64,000 bases of DNA from Nocardia jejuensis NBRC 103114. Lineage in GTDB: Bacteria; Actinomycetota; Actinomycetes; Mycobacteriales; Mycobacteriaceae. This document shows positions 28,739 to 38,380 of this stretch, in pieces (position 1 is the first letter of the stretch; every line of letters begins with the position of its first letter). The stretch is from assembly GCF_001613145.1 (NCBI RefSeq), contig NZ_BDBU01000002.1:425251-489250 (forward strand), given 5' to 3'. Position numbers and translations under genes: made by a program. The notes beneath the pieces are model-generated. The model saw only the letters and a program-made list of their open reading frames with translations, was not told the origin of the DNA and made no database searches.

Positions 28739-29584
28739 TCAGCGGCACAGGAATTCCAGGGCCACCCGCTCGAACGCCTCCTTCGCCTCGTACATCACCC
28801 AGTGCCCGCACTGCGGAAACACGTGCAATTCGGCCCGGGGAACGAGCCGCTGCGCGATCAACGCCATGTCGAGTGGGCACTGGCGATCGTTCGCGCCCCA
28901 GGCCAGCAGCGTCGGGCAGGTGAGCGTGGGCAGCCTCGACCAATAGGGCCGCGCGCCCGATATCGCGCGCTGCCGCTGTGCGATCGCCTCGGACCCGTAC
29001 ATGGCCTCGATGCTCGCGCGGGCTGCGGGGGTTGCGGCGCTCGCCCAGCGCTCCTCGATCAACTCCCGAGTCAGCAACGCCGGGTCGTGGATCATGCATT
29101 CGAGCCAGTGCACCAGGTGCTCGCGGGTGGGATCGTCGGCGAACCGCCGCAGCAATCGGGTGCCCTCGCTGGGATCGGGACTCAGCAGCGACGCCCCGAT
29201 GCCCCCGACCGCCACGAGCCTGCGGACCCGTTCGGGCCGGGCCATCGCGACCTGGGACGCGACCACCGCGCCCAGGGAATTGCCGATCACGCAGGCCGAT
29301 TCCAGGTCCAGGGCGTCCATGAGACGCCCGACCGAATCGACGGCGGCCGTCACGGGGTTGCCCGGGACCGGATCGCTGATGCCGAAACCGGGGAATTCCA
29401 GTGCGTAACAGTGGAATCGGTCGGCGAAGACGCCGAGGTTGGCGCGGTAGTTGCGCCAGCCGCTGACGCCGATGCCCGAGCCGTGCAGCAGGAGCAGGGG
29501 CGGTCCGTCTCCGGCCTCGTGATAGCGCAGTACGCCGGTGCCGGAGTGCAATTCTCGTTGTGTGCCTTGGTATGTCACGTCCAC
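28739..29584 (-). CDS. α/β-hydrolase, C-C bond hydrolase-like
   Basis: A 281-residue α/β-hydrolase resembling the meta-cleavage-product hydrolases (HsaD/BphD type). The oxyanion motif is LLLHGSGIGVSGW, the nucleophile Ser lies in VIGNSLGAVVA, the acid in WGANDRQCPLD, and the His in FPQCGHWVMYE. GTG at 29584 starts just before the first strand; an in-frame frame continues upstream to 29743 but overlaps the start of the divergent gene. It lies 155 bp upstream of the hydroxylase in the same direction, so it may belong to the same aromatic module. The real substrate is unknown. Confidence 0.9.
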   Translation of the reverse strand: MDVTYQGTQRELHSGTGVLRYHEAGDGPPLLLLHGSGIGVSGWRNYRANLGVFADRFHCYALEFPGFGISDPVPGNPVTAAVDSVGRLMDALDLESACVIGNSLGAVVASQVAMARPERVRRLVAVGGIGASLLSPDPSEGTRLLRRFADDPTREHLVHWLECMIHDPALLTRELIEERWASAATPAARASIEAMYGSEAIAQRQRAISGARPYWSRLPTLTCPTLLAWGANDRQCPLDMALIAQRLVPRAELHVFPQCGHWVMYEAKEAFERVALEFLCR

Positions 29585-29613
29585 CGATCCGACGGTAGAA
29601 CGTGTGTCACAAT

Positions 29614-29634
29614 TTGTCGATATATCGAAGACAA
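29614..29634. promoter_or_regulatory. Nested inverted repeat, possible operator
   Basis: TTGTC at 29614-29618 pairs with GACAA at 29630-29634, and the centre holds the perfect palindrome CGATATATCG (29618-29627). It lies in an AT-richer patch between the divergent hydrolase and nuclease genes. Function inferred from symmetry only. Confidence 0.4.
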
Positions 29635-29742
29635 GTTTCTCGATAATCAGGTCGGCGGCGCGACCCCCACCCTTACGCCTAGGCTCGTGGGCGCCGAGCA
29701 CGGAACACCGTGGTGGAACAAGGGATTCGAGGTAGACAGGCA

Positions 29743-30633
29743 ATGTCGGAGCCGGGCGTGCTGCGGGTGGCGCAGCTCAATATCGGGTCACTGCTCGAAC
29801 CGCATTGGGAGCAACGCCGACGGGAAATCCTGGCCTGGCTCGCCCGCCTGGACCCGGACCTGGTGTGCCTGCAGGAGGTGTGGGAGAACACCACCGAACC
29901 CGGCAGCAATACCGCCGGGTGGCTGGCGGACAACGCACCCCAGGGCCGCTGGCACTGGTGCTTCGGCGGCTTCCCGCTGCCCGAGGACGCCTGGGCGGAC
30001 CGCAACCTGAACTTCGGGTCGGCGATCCTGAGCCGCTGGCCCATCGAACGCCACGACGTGATCGCCCTGCCCTCGGACCCCGCGCCGACCGACCCGCATC
30101 CCTCGTACCGCATGCAGGCCGAACTGCTCTACGCGCACACCGCCGGAATCGACGCCTTCAGCACCCACCTCGCGCCCCCGCCCGCCCAGGCGTACCAGCG
30201 CGTACAGCAGGTGCTGGCCATCGACGAGGCCATCCGCGCCCGCCACCCCGCAGCAGCGGCGCTGCCACCGATCCTGTGCGGTGACTTCAACGCCAAACCG
30301 CTCTCGGACGAGATCCGATTCCTCAACGCCAACGCCGTCATCGAAGGCCGCAGCACCAACTACATCGACGCCTGGGAAGCGATCCGCCCCGGCGAACCCG
30401 GCTACACCTTCGACCCGATCACCAACCCGCAGGCGCGCACCCTCAACGTCGTGCGCCAGCGCATCGACTACGTGATGGTCGGCGACGCGTTCCTGCGCCC
30501 CCAGGGGGCAGGACGCATCCTGCGCGCCGACCTGGCCTTCCACGATTCCCTCACCGGCCCCCTGGCCAGCGATCACTACGGCCTGGTCGTGGACGTGCGC
30601 TGGCCACAGAAACCCGAAGCGCCACAGGGTTGA
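29743..30633 (+). CDS. Endonuclease/exonuclease/phosphatase-family protein
   Basis: A 296-residue metal-dependent phosphodiesterase fold (DNase I / exonuclease III / sphingomyelinase superfamily). Motifs are RVAQLNIG, LVCLQEVWE (metal Glu), FSTHLAPPP (His), LCGDFNAKP (Asp, Asn), RQRIDYVMV and the C-terminal SDHYGLVVDV (Asp-His pair). All catalytic positions are kept. No signal peptide is seen, so it acts in the cytoplasm. The substrate could be nucleic acid or a phosphodiester. Start ATG at 29743, with GAGGTAG upstream. Confidence 0.9.
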   Translation: MSEPGVLRVAQLNIGSLLEPHWEQRRREILAWLARLDPDLVCLQEVWENTTEPGSNTAGWLADNAPQGRWHWCFGGFPLPEDAWADRNLNFGSAILSRWPIERHDVIALPSDPAPTDPHPSYRMQAELLYAHTAGIDAFSTHLAPPPAQAYQRVQQVLAIDEAIRARHPAAAALPPILCGDFNAKPLSDEIRFLNANAVIEGRSTNYIDAWEAIRPGEPGYTFDPITNPQARTLNVVRQRIDYVMVGDAFLRPQGAGRILRADLAFHDSLTGPLASDHYGLVVDVRWPQKPEAPQG

Positions 30634-31002
30634 CCTCGTCGGGGCAGCCGCGACGTGCTGCCCCGAGGTTTCACCTCCCCGAGCCCGCCGGAGTGTCGGT
30701 CGTGACGGGTTGTGATTCGTGTGGCATCACTGCGGAGCGGCAAACCCGCCTCGCTGCCCTTCGCCGCAATGCGGCCCCGGACGTCGACGATCACGACGTC
30801 GACGATCGCTCGGGCACGATCGACGGTATTTCGCTCACGACAGCGTCGCGGTCGTGCGTGCCCGATGGCGACGCGACGACGCAACTCGGGGCGGCGGCGC
30901 GATCCCGCCACCGCAGGCGATGGCGAAGGCGGACGGCGGTCGAAAACCGCTGGGCGGCACTGCGTTAGGATCCGGAAACCAGATCACGACGAAGGCGGCG
31001 CA
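30634..31002. other. Intergenic region with hemerythrin-leader-like sequence
   Basis: No gene is supported. It contains a 43-bp stretch (30693-30735) that matches the leader and first codons of the hemerythrin gene at 40541-40583 with six differences. A following Arg-rich frame is not credible as protein. The 3' end must hold the promoter and ribosome site for the gene at 31003. Confidence 0.5.
30693..30735 (+). repeat. Partial second copy of the hemerythrin leader and start
   Basis: 37 of 43 positions match 40541-40583. In the copy the start region reads GTG TGG CAT CAC TGC GG (would be M-W-H-H-C-G) against M-C-H-Y-C-G in the real gene. Sequence beyond this does not continue as a hemerythrin. 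Confidence 0.75.
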
Positions 31003-31515
31003 ATGGCAGGCGCGACTCGGGTATCCCGGCTGCGGGCACTGATCGATCATCCCCGCACGGGTGCGGCCGAACGCGCCGCCGCACAGCGCATGCTCGCCCG
31101 ACTCACCCCCGCACCGGTCCCGGCCGGTGACCGCACCTACGGGGCGCGGCACGACCTGCCCGGGCGGCACGCGAGCGTGTCGCGCATCGCCGAGATGATC
31201 CGCGAGGACCTCACCCTGGCCCGACTCCGCACCCCCGCCGGGCACCAGGACGACCTCGCCGCCCCCGACCCGATCCGCGATGCCCCCGCCGCGATCTCGT
31301 ACACCGTGGACACCCTGTACGACACCGGCATCGTGCTCACCGTGCACGGCGTCCCCGCTGCCTGGGGCAGCAGCGACGACTACGGCACCGCCTCCCCGGC
31401 GCTGAACGCCCTCATCACGTGCCTCGAAGCCCTCGCAAACGCCTACAACCGCGACGGCAGCGACATCGAGAAGCGCTACTTCACCACCGTCCGAGTGGAC
31501 CGCTCTGCTCTCTGA
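31003..31515 (+). CDS. Hypothetical soluble protein
   Basis: A 170-residue protein with a basic helical N-terminus (SRLRALIDHPRTGAAERAAAQRMLARL) and a C-terminal β-rich half (YTVDTLYDTGIVLTVHGVPAAWGSSDDYG, then a helix LNALITCLEALANAYNRDGSDIEKRYF). GAAGG lies ahead of the ATG. No signal peptide or membrane helix. Codon use looks normal. I do not recognise the family. Confidence 0.75.
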   Translation: MAGATRVSRLRALIDHPRTGAAERAAAQRMLARLTPAPVPAGDRTYGARHDLPGRHASVSRIAEMIREDLTLARLRTPAGHQDDLAAPDPIRDAPAAISYTVDTLYDTGIVLTVHGVPAAWGSSDDYGTASPALNALITCLEALANAYNRDGSDIEKRYFTTVRVDRSAL

Positions 31516-31575
31516 GTGTTCGCGCGAGAGTGATCGTGTCGCCGCGAACCGTGTCCGAACCTCGGCGAGGCAGTG

Positions 31576-32382
31576 TCAGTGGCCGTTGGCGGCGCGGGCT
31601 CGGTGGGTCAATTCGACTGTGGCGGCGCGCAATTCGGCGGGGGAGTCGATCGGGGAGGCGTAGCCGACGCGGGTCACCGCCACTCCGCGCGGGGTGGTGA
31701 CACGCAGGTCCAGGCCGTAGCGGTCCGCGCGTTCGCAGCCCGCGGTCGTCGCGTCGGGGAACCCGCCGAAGGCGCGTGCCATGTCCAGCAGGGCGTCGGC
31801 GTGATCCTTGTTGAGGTGCGTGACCGCGTGCGAGGCATGGGACACGATCGGGTCCGCGGCCGCGGCGGCGTAGTCCTGCGCCGAGGCCGAATCCATGCGC
31901 CCGTAACCGCCGACCCATCGCACCCGCTGCACGCGCAGCACCCACAGCGTGAAATCGCTGTAGTCGATGTAGTGCACCGCGGCCGGGACCGCCGCGATGT
32001 GGGCGGCCCGGGCCGCGTCGGCCTCCGCCCCGACCGGCCGCTGCACCACGCCCGCGAGGGTGACCCGGGCCCCGGCGAGAGGATCGGCGGGCGCGTCCGG
32101 CGCCACGATCGCCACACTCGCGCGCGGATCGGCCAGCAGGTTGCGCCCGTGCTCGGCCATGCGTGACACGCACAGCACCGGCTGACCCTCGAGCAGCCCG
32201 TAGGTCACGAACGACGCCCACGGATCACCCTCCCCGGTCAAGCTCGCCAGCGTGGCCGTATTGGTCGCGGCCGCAACGGTTCTGGCCTCCTCGGCCGCGG
32301 ACGGGCGGACGGGATTCTCCACCGCGGTCAAGGGTGCGGGCACCGAGGGCGCGTCGCCGGGATCGCCATGATCGAGGGTCAT
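31576..32382 (-). CDS. HugZ-like heme-related protein with DUF2470 domain
   Basis: A 268-residue protein of two domains. The N-terminal split-barrel (FMN-binding/pyridoxamine-oxidase-like) has TNTATLASLTGEGDPWASFVTYGLLEGQPVLCVSRMAEHGRNLLADPRASV. The C-terminal DUF2470 domain has SHASHAVTHLNKDHADALLDMAR. HugZ/HutZ proteins with this layout bind or degrade heme in proteobacteria. A heme role here is inferred from the family and is consistent with hmuTUV elsewhere in the window. ATG start at 32382. Confidence 0.88.
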   Translation of the reverse strand: MTLDHGDPGDAPSVPAPLTAVENPVRPSAAEEARTVAAATNTATLASLTGEGDPWASFVTYGLLEGQPVLCVSRMAEHGRNLLADPRASVAIVAPDAPADPLAGARVTLAGVVQRPVGAEADAARAAHIAAVPAAVHYIDYSDFTLWVLRVQRVRWVGGYGRMDSASAQDYAAAAADPIVSHASHAVTHLNKDHADALLDMARAFGGFPDATTAGCERADRYGLDLRVTTPRGVAVTRVGYASPIDSPAELRAATVELTHRARAANGH

Positions 32383-32520
32383 GCCCCGAACAGTACGCGG
32401 CGCACCCCAGCGGCGGCGATCGCAGCGCACCCACCCCGATCGCAGTCGTTTTGTCCCCGCATGTCGGTTATGGCACAGTCGATTCGCGTGAACGACGCCG
32501 CGCAGGGGAGAGGCTCGGGA

Positions 32521-34455
32521 ATGTCATCGGGTTCGTGCTCGACATTCACGCAAAAGTCCACGCTGGCCGGGAGCTCCGGGCAGACCTACGAGATCACCGG
32601 CGAACCGGGCGATCCGCACGCACCCCACCGCTATCCGTGCCGGGACGCACACGGACGCGACCGCGTCTACGCCCGCTACAGCCAGCCCCTCGGCGACCCG
32701 GAAATCCTCGGATGGGTCACCCAGACAGTGCGATTCGGGCGCGAGACCATCCTGCCTGCCGAACAGGGCGCACCCGGGTCGGCCGCGAACTCGATCAACT
32801 GGCCGATCGACCTGATCCTGCACGAGAACGCGCTGGCGGGCGTCATCACACCGGTCATCCCCGCGACCTACCTGCACCCGGACGGGGAACGGCGCACCCT
32901 CGATCAGCTCTACACCCCGGCACCCGGAGCGCCCGAGGTCGGCACCCGCGTCGCGGTGCTCATCCGGATCTGCGAGATCTTCACCATGCTCGACGAGTGG
33001 GCGGTGGTGCACGGAGACATCTGCGGGCAGTCGCTGCTGTGGCACAGCGAACCACCCGGCGCCTACCTGCTGGACGGGCAGAGCCTGCGGCCCGCGCACG
33101 CCGTCGTCGCCCCGGGACCCGGCGCCGACGGCTGGCGTGACCCGCGCGCGGTCAGCGGCGCGATCATCGCCCCCGACCGCTACAGCGACCGATACGCCCT
33201 CGCCGTGCTCGCGCACCGAGTCCTGCTGCGCGAAGACATCCCGGTCATCGACGCCGACGGCCCCCGCACACCCCCCGCGCTCCCGATGTACCTGCCCGCC
33301 ACCGTGCGGGCCCTGTTCGAACGCGCGCTCACCGATCCGTTCGCCACCGACACCCGCCCCACGCCCGCGCAATGGCTCGACACCCTGTGCACCGCGTTCC
33401 TGTCCACCGACGGCACCGACTTCCGGCACGACGCGCTGGACCGACTCGACTGGTACACGAGCCGATTCGGCACGCGGAACCTCCAGAGCCGGAGAACCGG
33501 CGCCCCACGCGCCTCGACGCGGGAACCGGCCCGCCGCACCACCGCTCGACACCCGGTCCCCGCGCTAGGGCACTCCACGGGCACGACACCCTCAACCACC
33601 GCACCGGCCCCGGCGCAGCCATCCGCGCCACACCCCAGCGATCCCGCAGGCTCCTCGATGCCCGCGCCCGGCACGCTCGCAGGTCTTGCGCAGGGGAGAA
33701 CCGCGTCCCTGCTGCCGGGGAACGCCCAGCCGCTCACCGCTTCCCCGCCTACCCATCATGTGGCCCGCATCGCGGGAATCGTCGCCATCGTCGCGGTACT
33801 GGTCGCGGGCATCACCCTGCTGGTGTTCCACTCCCGCGACTCCGGCACCGACGCCGCACCCGTCCCGAATCCGGACGGCACGACCTCCGCCCACTCCGGG
33901 CCCGCGCAACCGGCGATCGACTGGTCCGCGCTGAACACCGCCGCGACGGACCGCACCCCCTTCACCGCCGACGCCCTGCTGCCGCATTCGTTCCAGGACG
34001 CCAAGAACGTCGAATACACCCTGCGCGCTGGGGGAGTGCAGGACTGCCTCACCGGCACCATGTCCGAGAACGTGAAAACGATCCTGGACACCTACCGCTG
34101 CACCAACATGGTCTCGGGTTCCTACATCGACCGCAGCGACCAGATCCTGGTCTCGGTCGACGTGTACGCGTTCCCGGCCTCCGCCACGGCCGCATCCTTC
34201 TACGAATCGATGAAGGGCCAACCCCAGGACTGGCCGATCTGGTGCCCGAAAGACGGTGCGGGCGCCTCGGTCTGCGACACCTACACCGGATACGCCACCC
34301 GCAGCGCCGCGGGCTCCACCAGCTACCGGTACGTGTACAAGAGCACCGCGCTCTACATCAACCTGACCCGCGACACCTCCATCACCGAATGGCTCGACGC
34401 CGCCGCGCGCGCCGCCGCCGACAAGGCCGGACCACAGAACTACTGGCCACGCTGA
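32521..34455 (+). CDS. Pseudokinase A: degenerate kinase domain, one TM helix, ectodomain
   Basis: A 644-residue protein. Residues ~20-310 resemble a divergent kinase of the YegI/TerYP-associated type (WPIDLILHENALAGVITPVIP ... TLDQLYTP ... VAVLIRICEIFTMLDEWAVVHGDICGQSLLW ... AYLLDGQSLRP). HGD is kept (164-166), but the Asn expected five residues after Asp is Ser171, and no clear VAIK lysine or glycine loop is visible. A Pro/Thr/Ser linker leads to one TM helix (about 415-438) and a ~200-residue outside domain with four Cys (QDCLTG, YRCTNM, IWCPKDG, SVCDTY). GAGAGG precedes the ATG; GTG 32488 is an alternative. It has a paralogue at 41153-42589. Confidence 0.8.
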   Translation: MSSGSCSTFTQKSTLAGSSGQTYEITGEPGDPHAPHRYPCRDAHGRDRVYARYSQPLGDPEILGWVTQTVRFGRETILPAEQGAPGSAANSINWPIDLILHENALAGVITPVIPATYLHPDGERRTLDQLYTPAPGAPEVGTRVAVLIRICEIFTMLDEWAVVHGDICGQSLLWHSEPPGAYLLDGQSLRPAHAVVAPGPGADGWRDPRAVSGAIIAPDRYSDRYALAVLAHRVLLREDIPVIDADGPRTPPALPMYLPATVRALFERALTDPFATDTRPTPAQWLDTLCTAFLSTDGTDFRHDALDRLDWYTSRFGTRNLQSRRTGAPRASTREPARRTTARHPVPALGHSTGTTPSTTAPAPAQPSAPHPSDPAGSSMPAPGTLAGLAQGRTASLLPGNAQPLTASPPTHHVARIAGIVAIVAVLVAGITLLVFHSRDSGTDAAPVPNPDGTTSAHSGPAQPAIDWSALNTAATDRTPFTADALLPHSFQDAKNVEYTLRAGGVQDCLTGTMSENVKTILDTYRCTNMVSGSYIDRSDQILVSVDVYAFPASATAASFYESMKGQPQDWPIWCPKDGAGASVCDTYTGYATRSAAGSTSYRYVYKSTALYINLTRDTSITEWLDAAARAAADKAGPQNYWPR

Positions 34456-34471
34456 GAACCACAGGCCACGC

Positions 34472-35821
34472 TCAGGCACGCACCGCGACCGAACCCCGCA
34501 ACCGCGCCACCACATACCCCGCACTCGCCAGGAACAGCAGCAGATAGCAGCCCGAATAGAACGGCACCGCGATCTGCGCCCACCAGCCCGGCAGCTCATC
34601 ACGCGGCAGCATGAACAACCCGATCCCGATCGGATGCGGCGCGTCCTCGATCGGCCCTCGGTCGGGATAGTTCCACCACCAGCAGAAACTCACCAGGAAC
34701 ACCACCACCGGAGTGCACCACCGATACCGTGCGGTGCCGGTGAGCGCGTGATGCAGCGCCAGCACGAACAACGGCACGAACCACACCCAGTGATGCCCCC
34801 ACGAGAACGGTGACGCGCACGCCGAACTCATCCCCGCGATCGTGATCGACAACAGCAGCTGATTCGCCCGATACGCCAGCACCGCCGCGTACAGCCCGAA
34901 CACCACCATCGGCAGCGCCACCCCCAGCCACAACCACGCCGGAGCCACATACACCGTGGCCGAAGGACCGTGCACGGCAAAGGAATCCACGTCGTAGAAC
35001 CGCAGCAGCTGCGCCAGGAACCCGTTCACCGACTGATTCGCCGGAGAATCGACCGGCCCCACCCGCGCCGAGGCACTGAACTGCCTGCTCCAGTAATGCC
35101 CCGAATCGGTGGGATGGACCAGGAACCCGATCGCCGCGGTGCCCGCGAACGCACCCGCCGCGACCCCCAACGCCCGCCACTGGCGCGTGCACGCCAGATA
35201 CGCCAGGAAGAACGCGGGCGTCAGCTTGATCCCCGCCGCGATCCCCACCCCGATCCCGCGCGTGCGGGCCGTGCGCGGGCGCGTGAGATCCCACACGACC
35301 GCCAGCACCAGGAAGATGTTGATCTGCCCCAGCCAGATCGTGGAGCGCACCGGCTCGAACGCCGAGCACACCACCGCCAACGCCACCGCGAACACCCACA
35401 TGCGCCGGTTCGCGCGATAGTTCAACGCGCGCAGGCTCACCGCGACCAACGCGATCAACGCCGCCATGATCGCCACCCACCACAGCGTCTTGGCCACCAC
35501 CGGCACCGCGAAGGTGAACACCACGAATAGAATCGCCGCGAACGGGGTGTAGGTGAACTCCATATCGAAGAACACCGGCTCCGCGTACAGGCTCGCGCCG
35601 TACCGGATCGCCTCCCCACCGGCGGTGTACACGTACTGATCGACATCGTTGCAGAACAAGCCGTAATACGGATTGCCGATCGGAATCGCGAACACGTGCC
35701 ATCCGAGCACCGCCAGCGCTGCCAGCACCGCCACCTTGACCATGCCGGTCGAAATATCGTGCCGCCCACCATGATCGGTGGTGATCGGAGCGAGCCGGGC
35801 ACGTCCTGCGGTCGTCGTCAT
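34472..35821 (-). CDS. GT87-family membrane mannosyltransferase-like protein
   Basis: A 449-residue integral membrane glycosyltransferase (GT-C fold, about ten helices) of the DUF2029/GT87 family, which uses polyprenyl-phosphate sugars on the outer face of the membrane. The first outside loop has the catalytic Asp pattern CNDVDQYVY, followed by EFTYTPFAAILF; further blocks are STIWLGQINIFLVLAVVWDL, AAGIKLTPAFFLAYL and SPFSWGHHWVWFVPL. PimE of mycobacteria (about 430 residues) is in this family. It follows the AftB-like gene by 40 bp, pointing to arabinogalactan, lipoarabinomannan or PIM assembly; the exact acceptor is not determined. Confidence 0.9.
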   Translation of the reverse strand: MTTTAGRARLAPITTDHGGRHDISTGMVKVAVLAALAVLGWHVFAIPIGNPYYGLFCNDVDQYVYTAGGEAIRYGASLYAEPVFFDMEFTYTPFAAILFVVFTFAVPVVAKTLWWVAIMAALIALVAVSLRALNYRANRRMWVFAVALAVVCSAFEPVRSTIWLGQINIFLVLAVVWDLTRPRTARTRGIGVGIAAGIKLTPAFFLAYLACTRQWRALGVAAGAFAGTAAIGFLVHPTDSGHYWSRQFSASARVGPVDSPANQSVNGFLAQLLRFYDVDSFAVHGPSATVYVAPAWLWLGVALPMVVFGLYAAVLAYRANQLLLSITIAGMSSACASPFSWGHHWVWFVPLFVLALHHALTGTARYRWCTPVVVFLVSFCWWWNYPDRGPIEDAPHPIGIGLFMLPRDELPGWWAQIAVPFYSGCYLLLFLASAGYVVARLRGSVAVRA

Positions 35822-35861
35822 CGCTGTGGATCCTCGCCTGTGGTCGGTGTGCGGGTGCCGG

Positions 35862-37808
35862 TCACTTCGGCGCGGAATCGGGGACGACGAGCCCGCAGCG
35901 CGCGAGCTCGTAGGCGGGAATGCGATCGATGCGGGTCGCGGCGAACCCGAACGACTGCAGAAGGTTGTGCCGGAACCGATCGAAGGTCAGCGGCGCCCGC
36001 GAGGACGCCAGCAGATCCTGGGTCGCGGGACACCTCAGCGCCAGGCGCGCGCGATCCACCCACACCTCGTCGATGTGCGCGGCCATCCACGGATGCCGAT
36101 CCACCACCCCCGCATCGACGATCACCCAACTCGCGTCGAGGTTCTTGTCGTGCCCGATGCGCCCGTTCGTGAGCCGATCGGTGTGTGCGGCCAGGGGATA
36201 GGCCAGCCCCACCGGATCCACCACCCGCACCGACAGCGGCACGTTCATACTCGTCATACCCAAATTCAGGAACAGCACCGTATGGCCCGCACCGCCCTCG
36301 GGCACCGGTTGCGGGGGCGGGGTCACATACCAGTACGTCTGATCGGGAAGATTCACCAGCAGACCACCATTGGGGGTCTCGGCGATATCGCGCAGCATCG
36401 GGCGCATGCGCGGATAGTCCAGATAGTCCTCCGCGCGGATGGGGTGATCGTGACCCGAACCCAGCACGTAGTAGATGCGCTCGTCGACGATCCCGTTCGC
36501 GCGAATATCGGTGCCCGCGGTGATGGCCGTGGTGCGTGCGGCCACCACCGCCCACACCGCGACACCCAGCACCGCCGCGATCACCACCACCAGCGCACGC
36601 GGCATCCCCGCGACTCGCGCGCGATCGGGCAGGCGCACCGGCAGCACCATCACCGGCAGCAGCACACAGAACAACTGCGGCAGCAACATTCGACCGTGCA
36701 TGAAATCGCCGCCCACACGCAACTCGTACCCGATCAGCACCACCCCGGCCCCGACCATCACCGTGACCACCGCCGCACCGGAACGCAACGAACCCCGATC
36801 GAGCCGCCACCTCGCACCCGCGGCAACGACCCGATCGGGCCGCTCGCGCACCAGCACCGCCGCCGCGATCACCAGCAGCAGCAACGGCAACCACAACCGG
36901 TACGGCACCGCCAGATCCTGCAGATACAGCCAGCCCTGGGACCATTTCGCGCCACCGGCATCCTTGGCGACCGCGGTATTGGGGTAGGGGAGACCGTAAT
37001 AACCCATCCGCCACACCTGATACCCCACCGGCACCAGCCCCGCCGCGCTCAACGTCGCGGCCCGGAACACCCAGGGCCGCCACCGCGTGTGCGGGACCGG
37101 CGCGCACACCAGCAGCAGCACCACCAGCCCGCCCACCACCGTGAGCTCCGGGCGCACCAGCGGCGCCGACCCGGCCCAGACCATCAGGGCGCCGTACCCG
37201 CCCGCCCGCACCCGCTCCGCGCGCGCCCACCGCACCAGCCCCCACCACAGCACCGCCAGCCAGCAGATCACCAGGCCGTTCTCCAACCCGGAGGTGGCAT
37301 AGTCCGCCGCCGGCGGCAACCCGATGTAGACCAGCGCGCCCGCCGGGACCAGCAATCCCGAGGACGAACCACCCCACAGCCGCGCCGACCCCGCCATCGC
37401 GATCACGATCGCGGCCACCGACAAACTCAGCGCCGCACCGAGCGCGACATACTCGAGTCGCGCCTGGGTCAGCCAGCTGAGGAACCACACCACATACGTC
37501 CAGGCGGCGCTGGTATTGGTCTCCACGCGCTCGCCCGGATTGAAGACCGGGCCGTTACCGGCCAGCAGATTGCGCACCGTGCGCAACACGATCAACCCGT
37601 CGTCGGAAATCCAGCGGCGCTGCCACGCACTCCCGGCGAAAATCGCCGCCGTCACCGTGATCCCGCCCAGCAGTACAAGCCGCGACACACGCCCATGTCG
37701 TGGTGCGTGAGCCTCTCGCGGCGGCGGCTCGAGCGCGATCGCCGGGGGCGCTAGCCTGTCGTCTCGGTCGAATTGCTCCGTCACGGGAGGTGAGACCGAC
37801 AACGACAC
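35862..37808 (-). CDS. aftB: Terminal β-(1→2)-arabinofuranosyltransferase, AftB-like
   Basis: A 648-residue membrane protein close in length to mycobacterial AftB (about 627). It adds the terminal arabinofuranose to arabinogalactan and lipoarabinomannan from decaprenyl-phospho-arabinose. The first outside loop ISDDGLIVLRTVRNLLAGNG holds the catalytic acidic residues, followed by FNPGERVETNTSAAWTYVVW. About ten TM helices precede a ~230-residue soluble C-terminal domain (GIVDERIYYVLGSGHDHPI ... NLDASWVIVDAGVVDRHPWMAAHIDEVW). GTG at 37808 is chosen because GGAGGG lies 5 nt upstream. It leads the GT87 gene. Confidence 0.92.
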   Translation of the reverse strand: MSLSVSPPVTEQFDRDDRLAPPAIALEPPPREAHAPRHGRVSRLVLLGGITVTAAIFAGSAWQRRWISDDGLIVLRTVRNLLAGNGPVFNPGERVETNTSAAWTYVVWFLSWLTQARLEYVALGAALSLSVAAIVIAMAGSARLWGGSSSGLLVPAGALVYIGLPPAADYATSGLENGLVICWLAVLWWGLVRWARAERVRAGGYGALMVWAGSAPLVRPELTVVGGLVVLLLVCAPVPHTRWRPWVFRAATLSAAGLVPVGYQVWRMGYYGLPYPNTAVAKDAGGAKWSQGWLYLQDLAVPYRLWLPLLLLVIAAAVLVRERPDRVVAAGARWRLDRGSLRSGAAVVTVMVGAGVVLIGYELRVGGDFMHGRMLLPQLFCVLLPVMVLPVRLPDRARVAGMPRALVVVIAAVLGVAVWAVVAARTTAITAGTDIRANGIVDERIYYVLGSGHDHPIRAEDYLDYPRMRPMLRDIAETPNGGLLVNLPDQTYWYVTPPPQPVPEGGAGHTVLFLNLGMTSMNVPLSVRVVDPVGLAYPLAAHTDRLTNGRIGHDKNLDASWVIVDAGVVDRHPWMAAHIDEVWVDRARLALRCPATQDLLASSRAPLTFDRFRHNLLQSFGFAATRIDRIPAYELARCGLVVPDSAPK

Positions 37809-38380
37809 CTGAACCCTCCGATCACTCCGAGACGACACCCCGCCGCCGGACCACCGCCGGAGGGGACACACGAAAAGCGGTAGAGCATGTGGTCGATCAC
37901 GCCCGTACGGGCGGTTGGAGAAGGGCCGCGACCGGGGGACGAACGCACCGGACCGGTCGGCCGACAATCAAGATAGCGCCTGTGACGTCGAAGGGCTGCC
38001 ATCGGCATGCGAGTGTTCGCCACGCACCCAACCCAATTCGCGTAATCCGGCGAAAAAGGTCAAAGCTCCCAAGGGTTTCCGTTGTGCGGGTGCCCACAGA
38101 TCACCGCCCGGGCTGTGCGAACGAACAACCGGCGGCCCCGCACACCACCTCACCGAACACGCACCATCATCGACGCATGAGCACCGACCCCACGCACACC
38201 GGCCCGGACCACCCGGCCCGATGTCCCGCGCTCTCGTGCTCAGCGCGCTGATCCTGGCACCCGCACACATCCGACGAGCGGATACGACCCGGGGGAGTAC
38301 CTGCGCAAAGTGGCACGTCCTGCCTCGAATTCACCTATCCTGCGGCCGGATCCCGCTTCCTCTCGACCCCAGGACACCCC
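37809..38380. other. Intergenic region upstream of aftB
   Basis: No supported gene in 572 bp between divergent genes. Frames present are Arg/Pro-rich and lack ribosome sites. An AT-richer patch (about 38030-38090) may hold promoter elements. No strong inverted repeat was seen. Confidence 0.45.

Noticed and set aside
35778..37754. 658-residue rightward frame
   Set aside because: Antisense to aftB and the GT87 end; His/Arg/Gln-rich without structure. GC-rich codon bias makes such open antisense frames.
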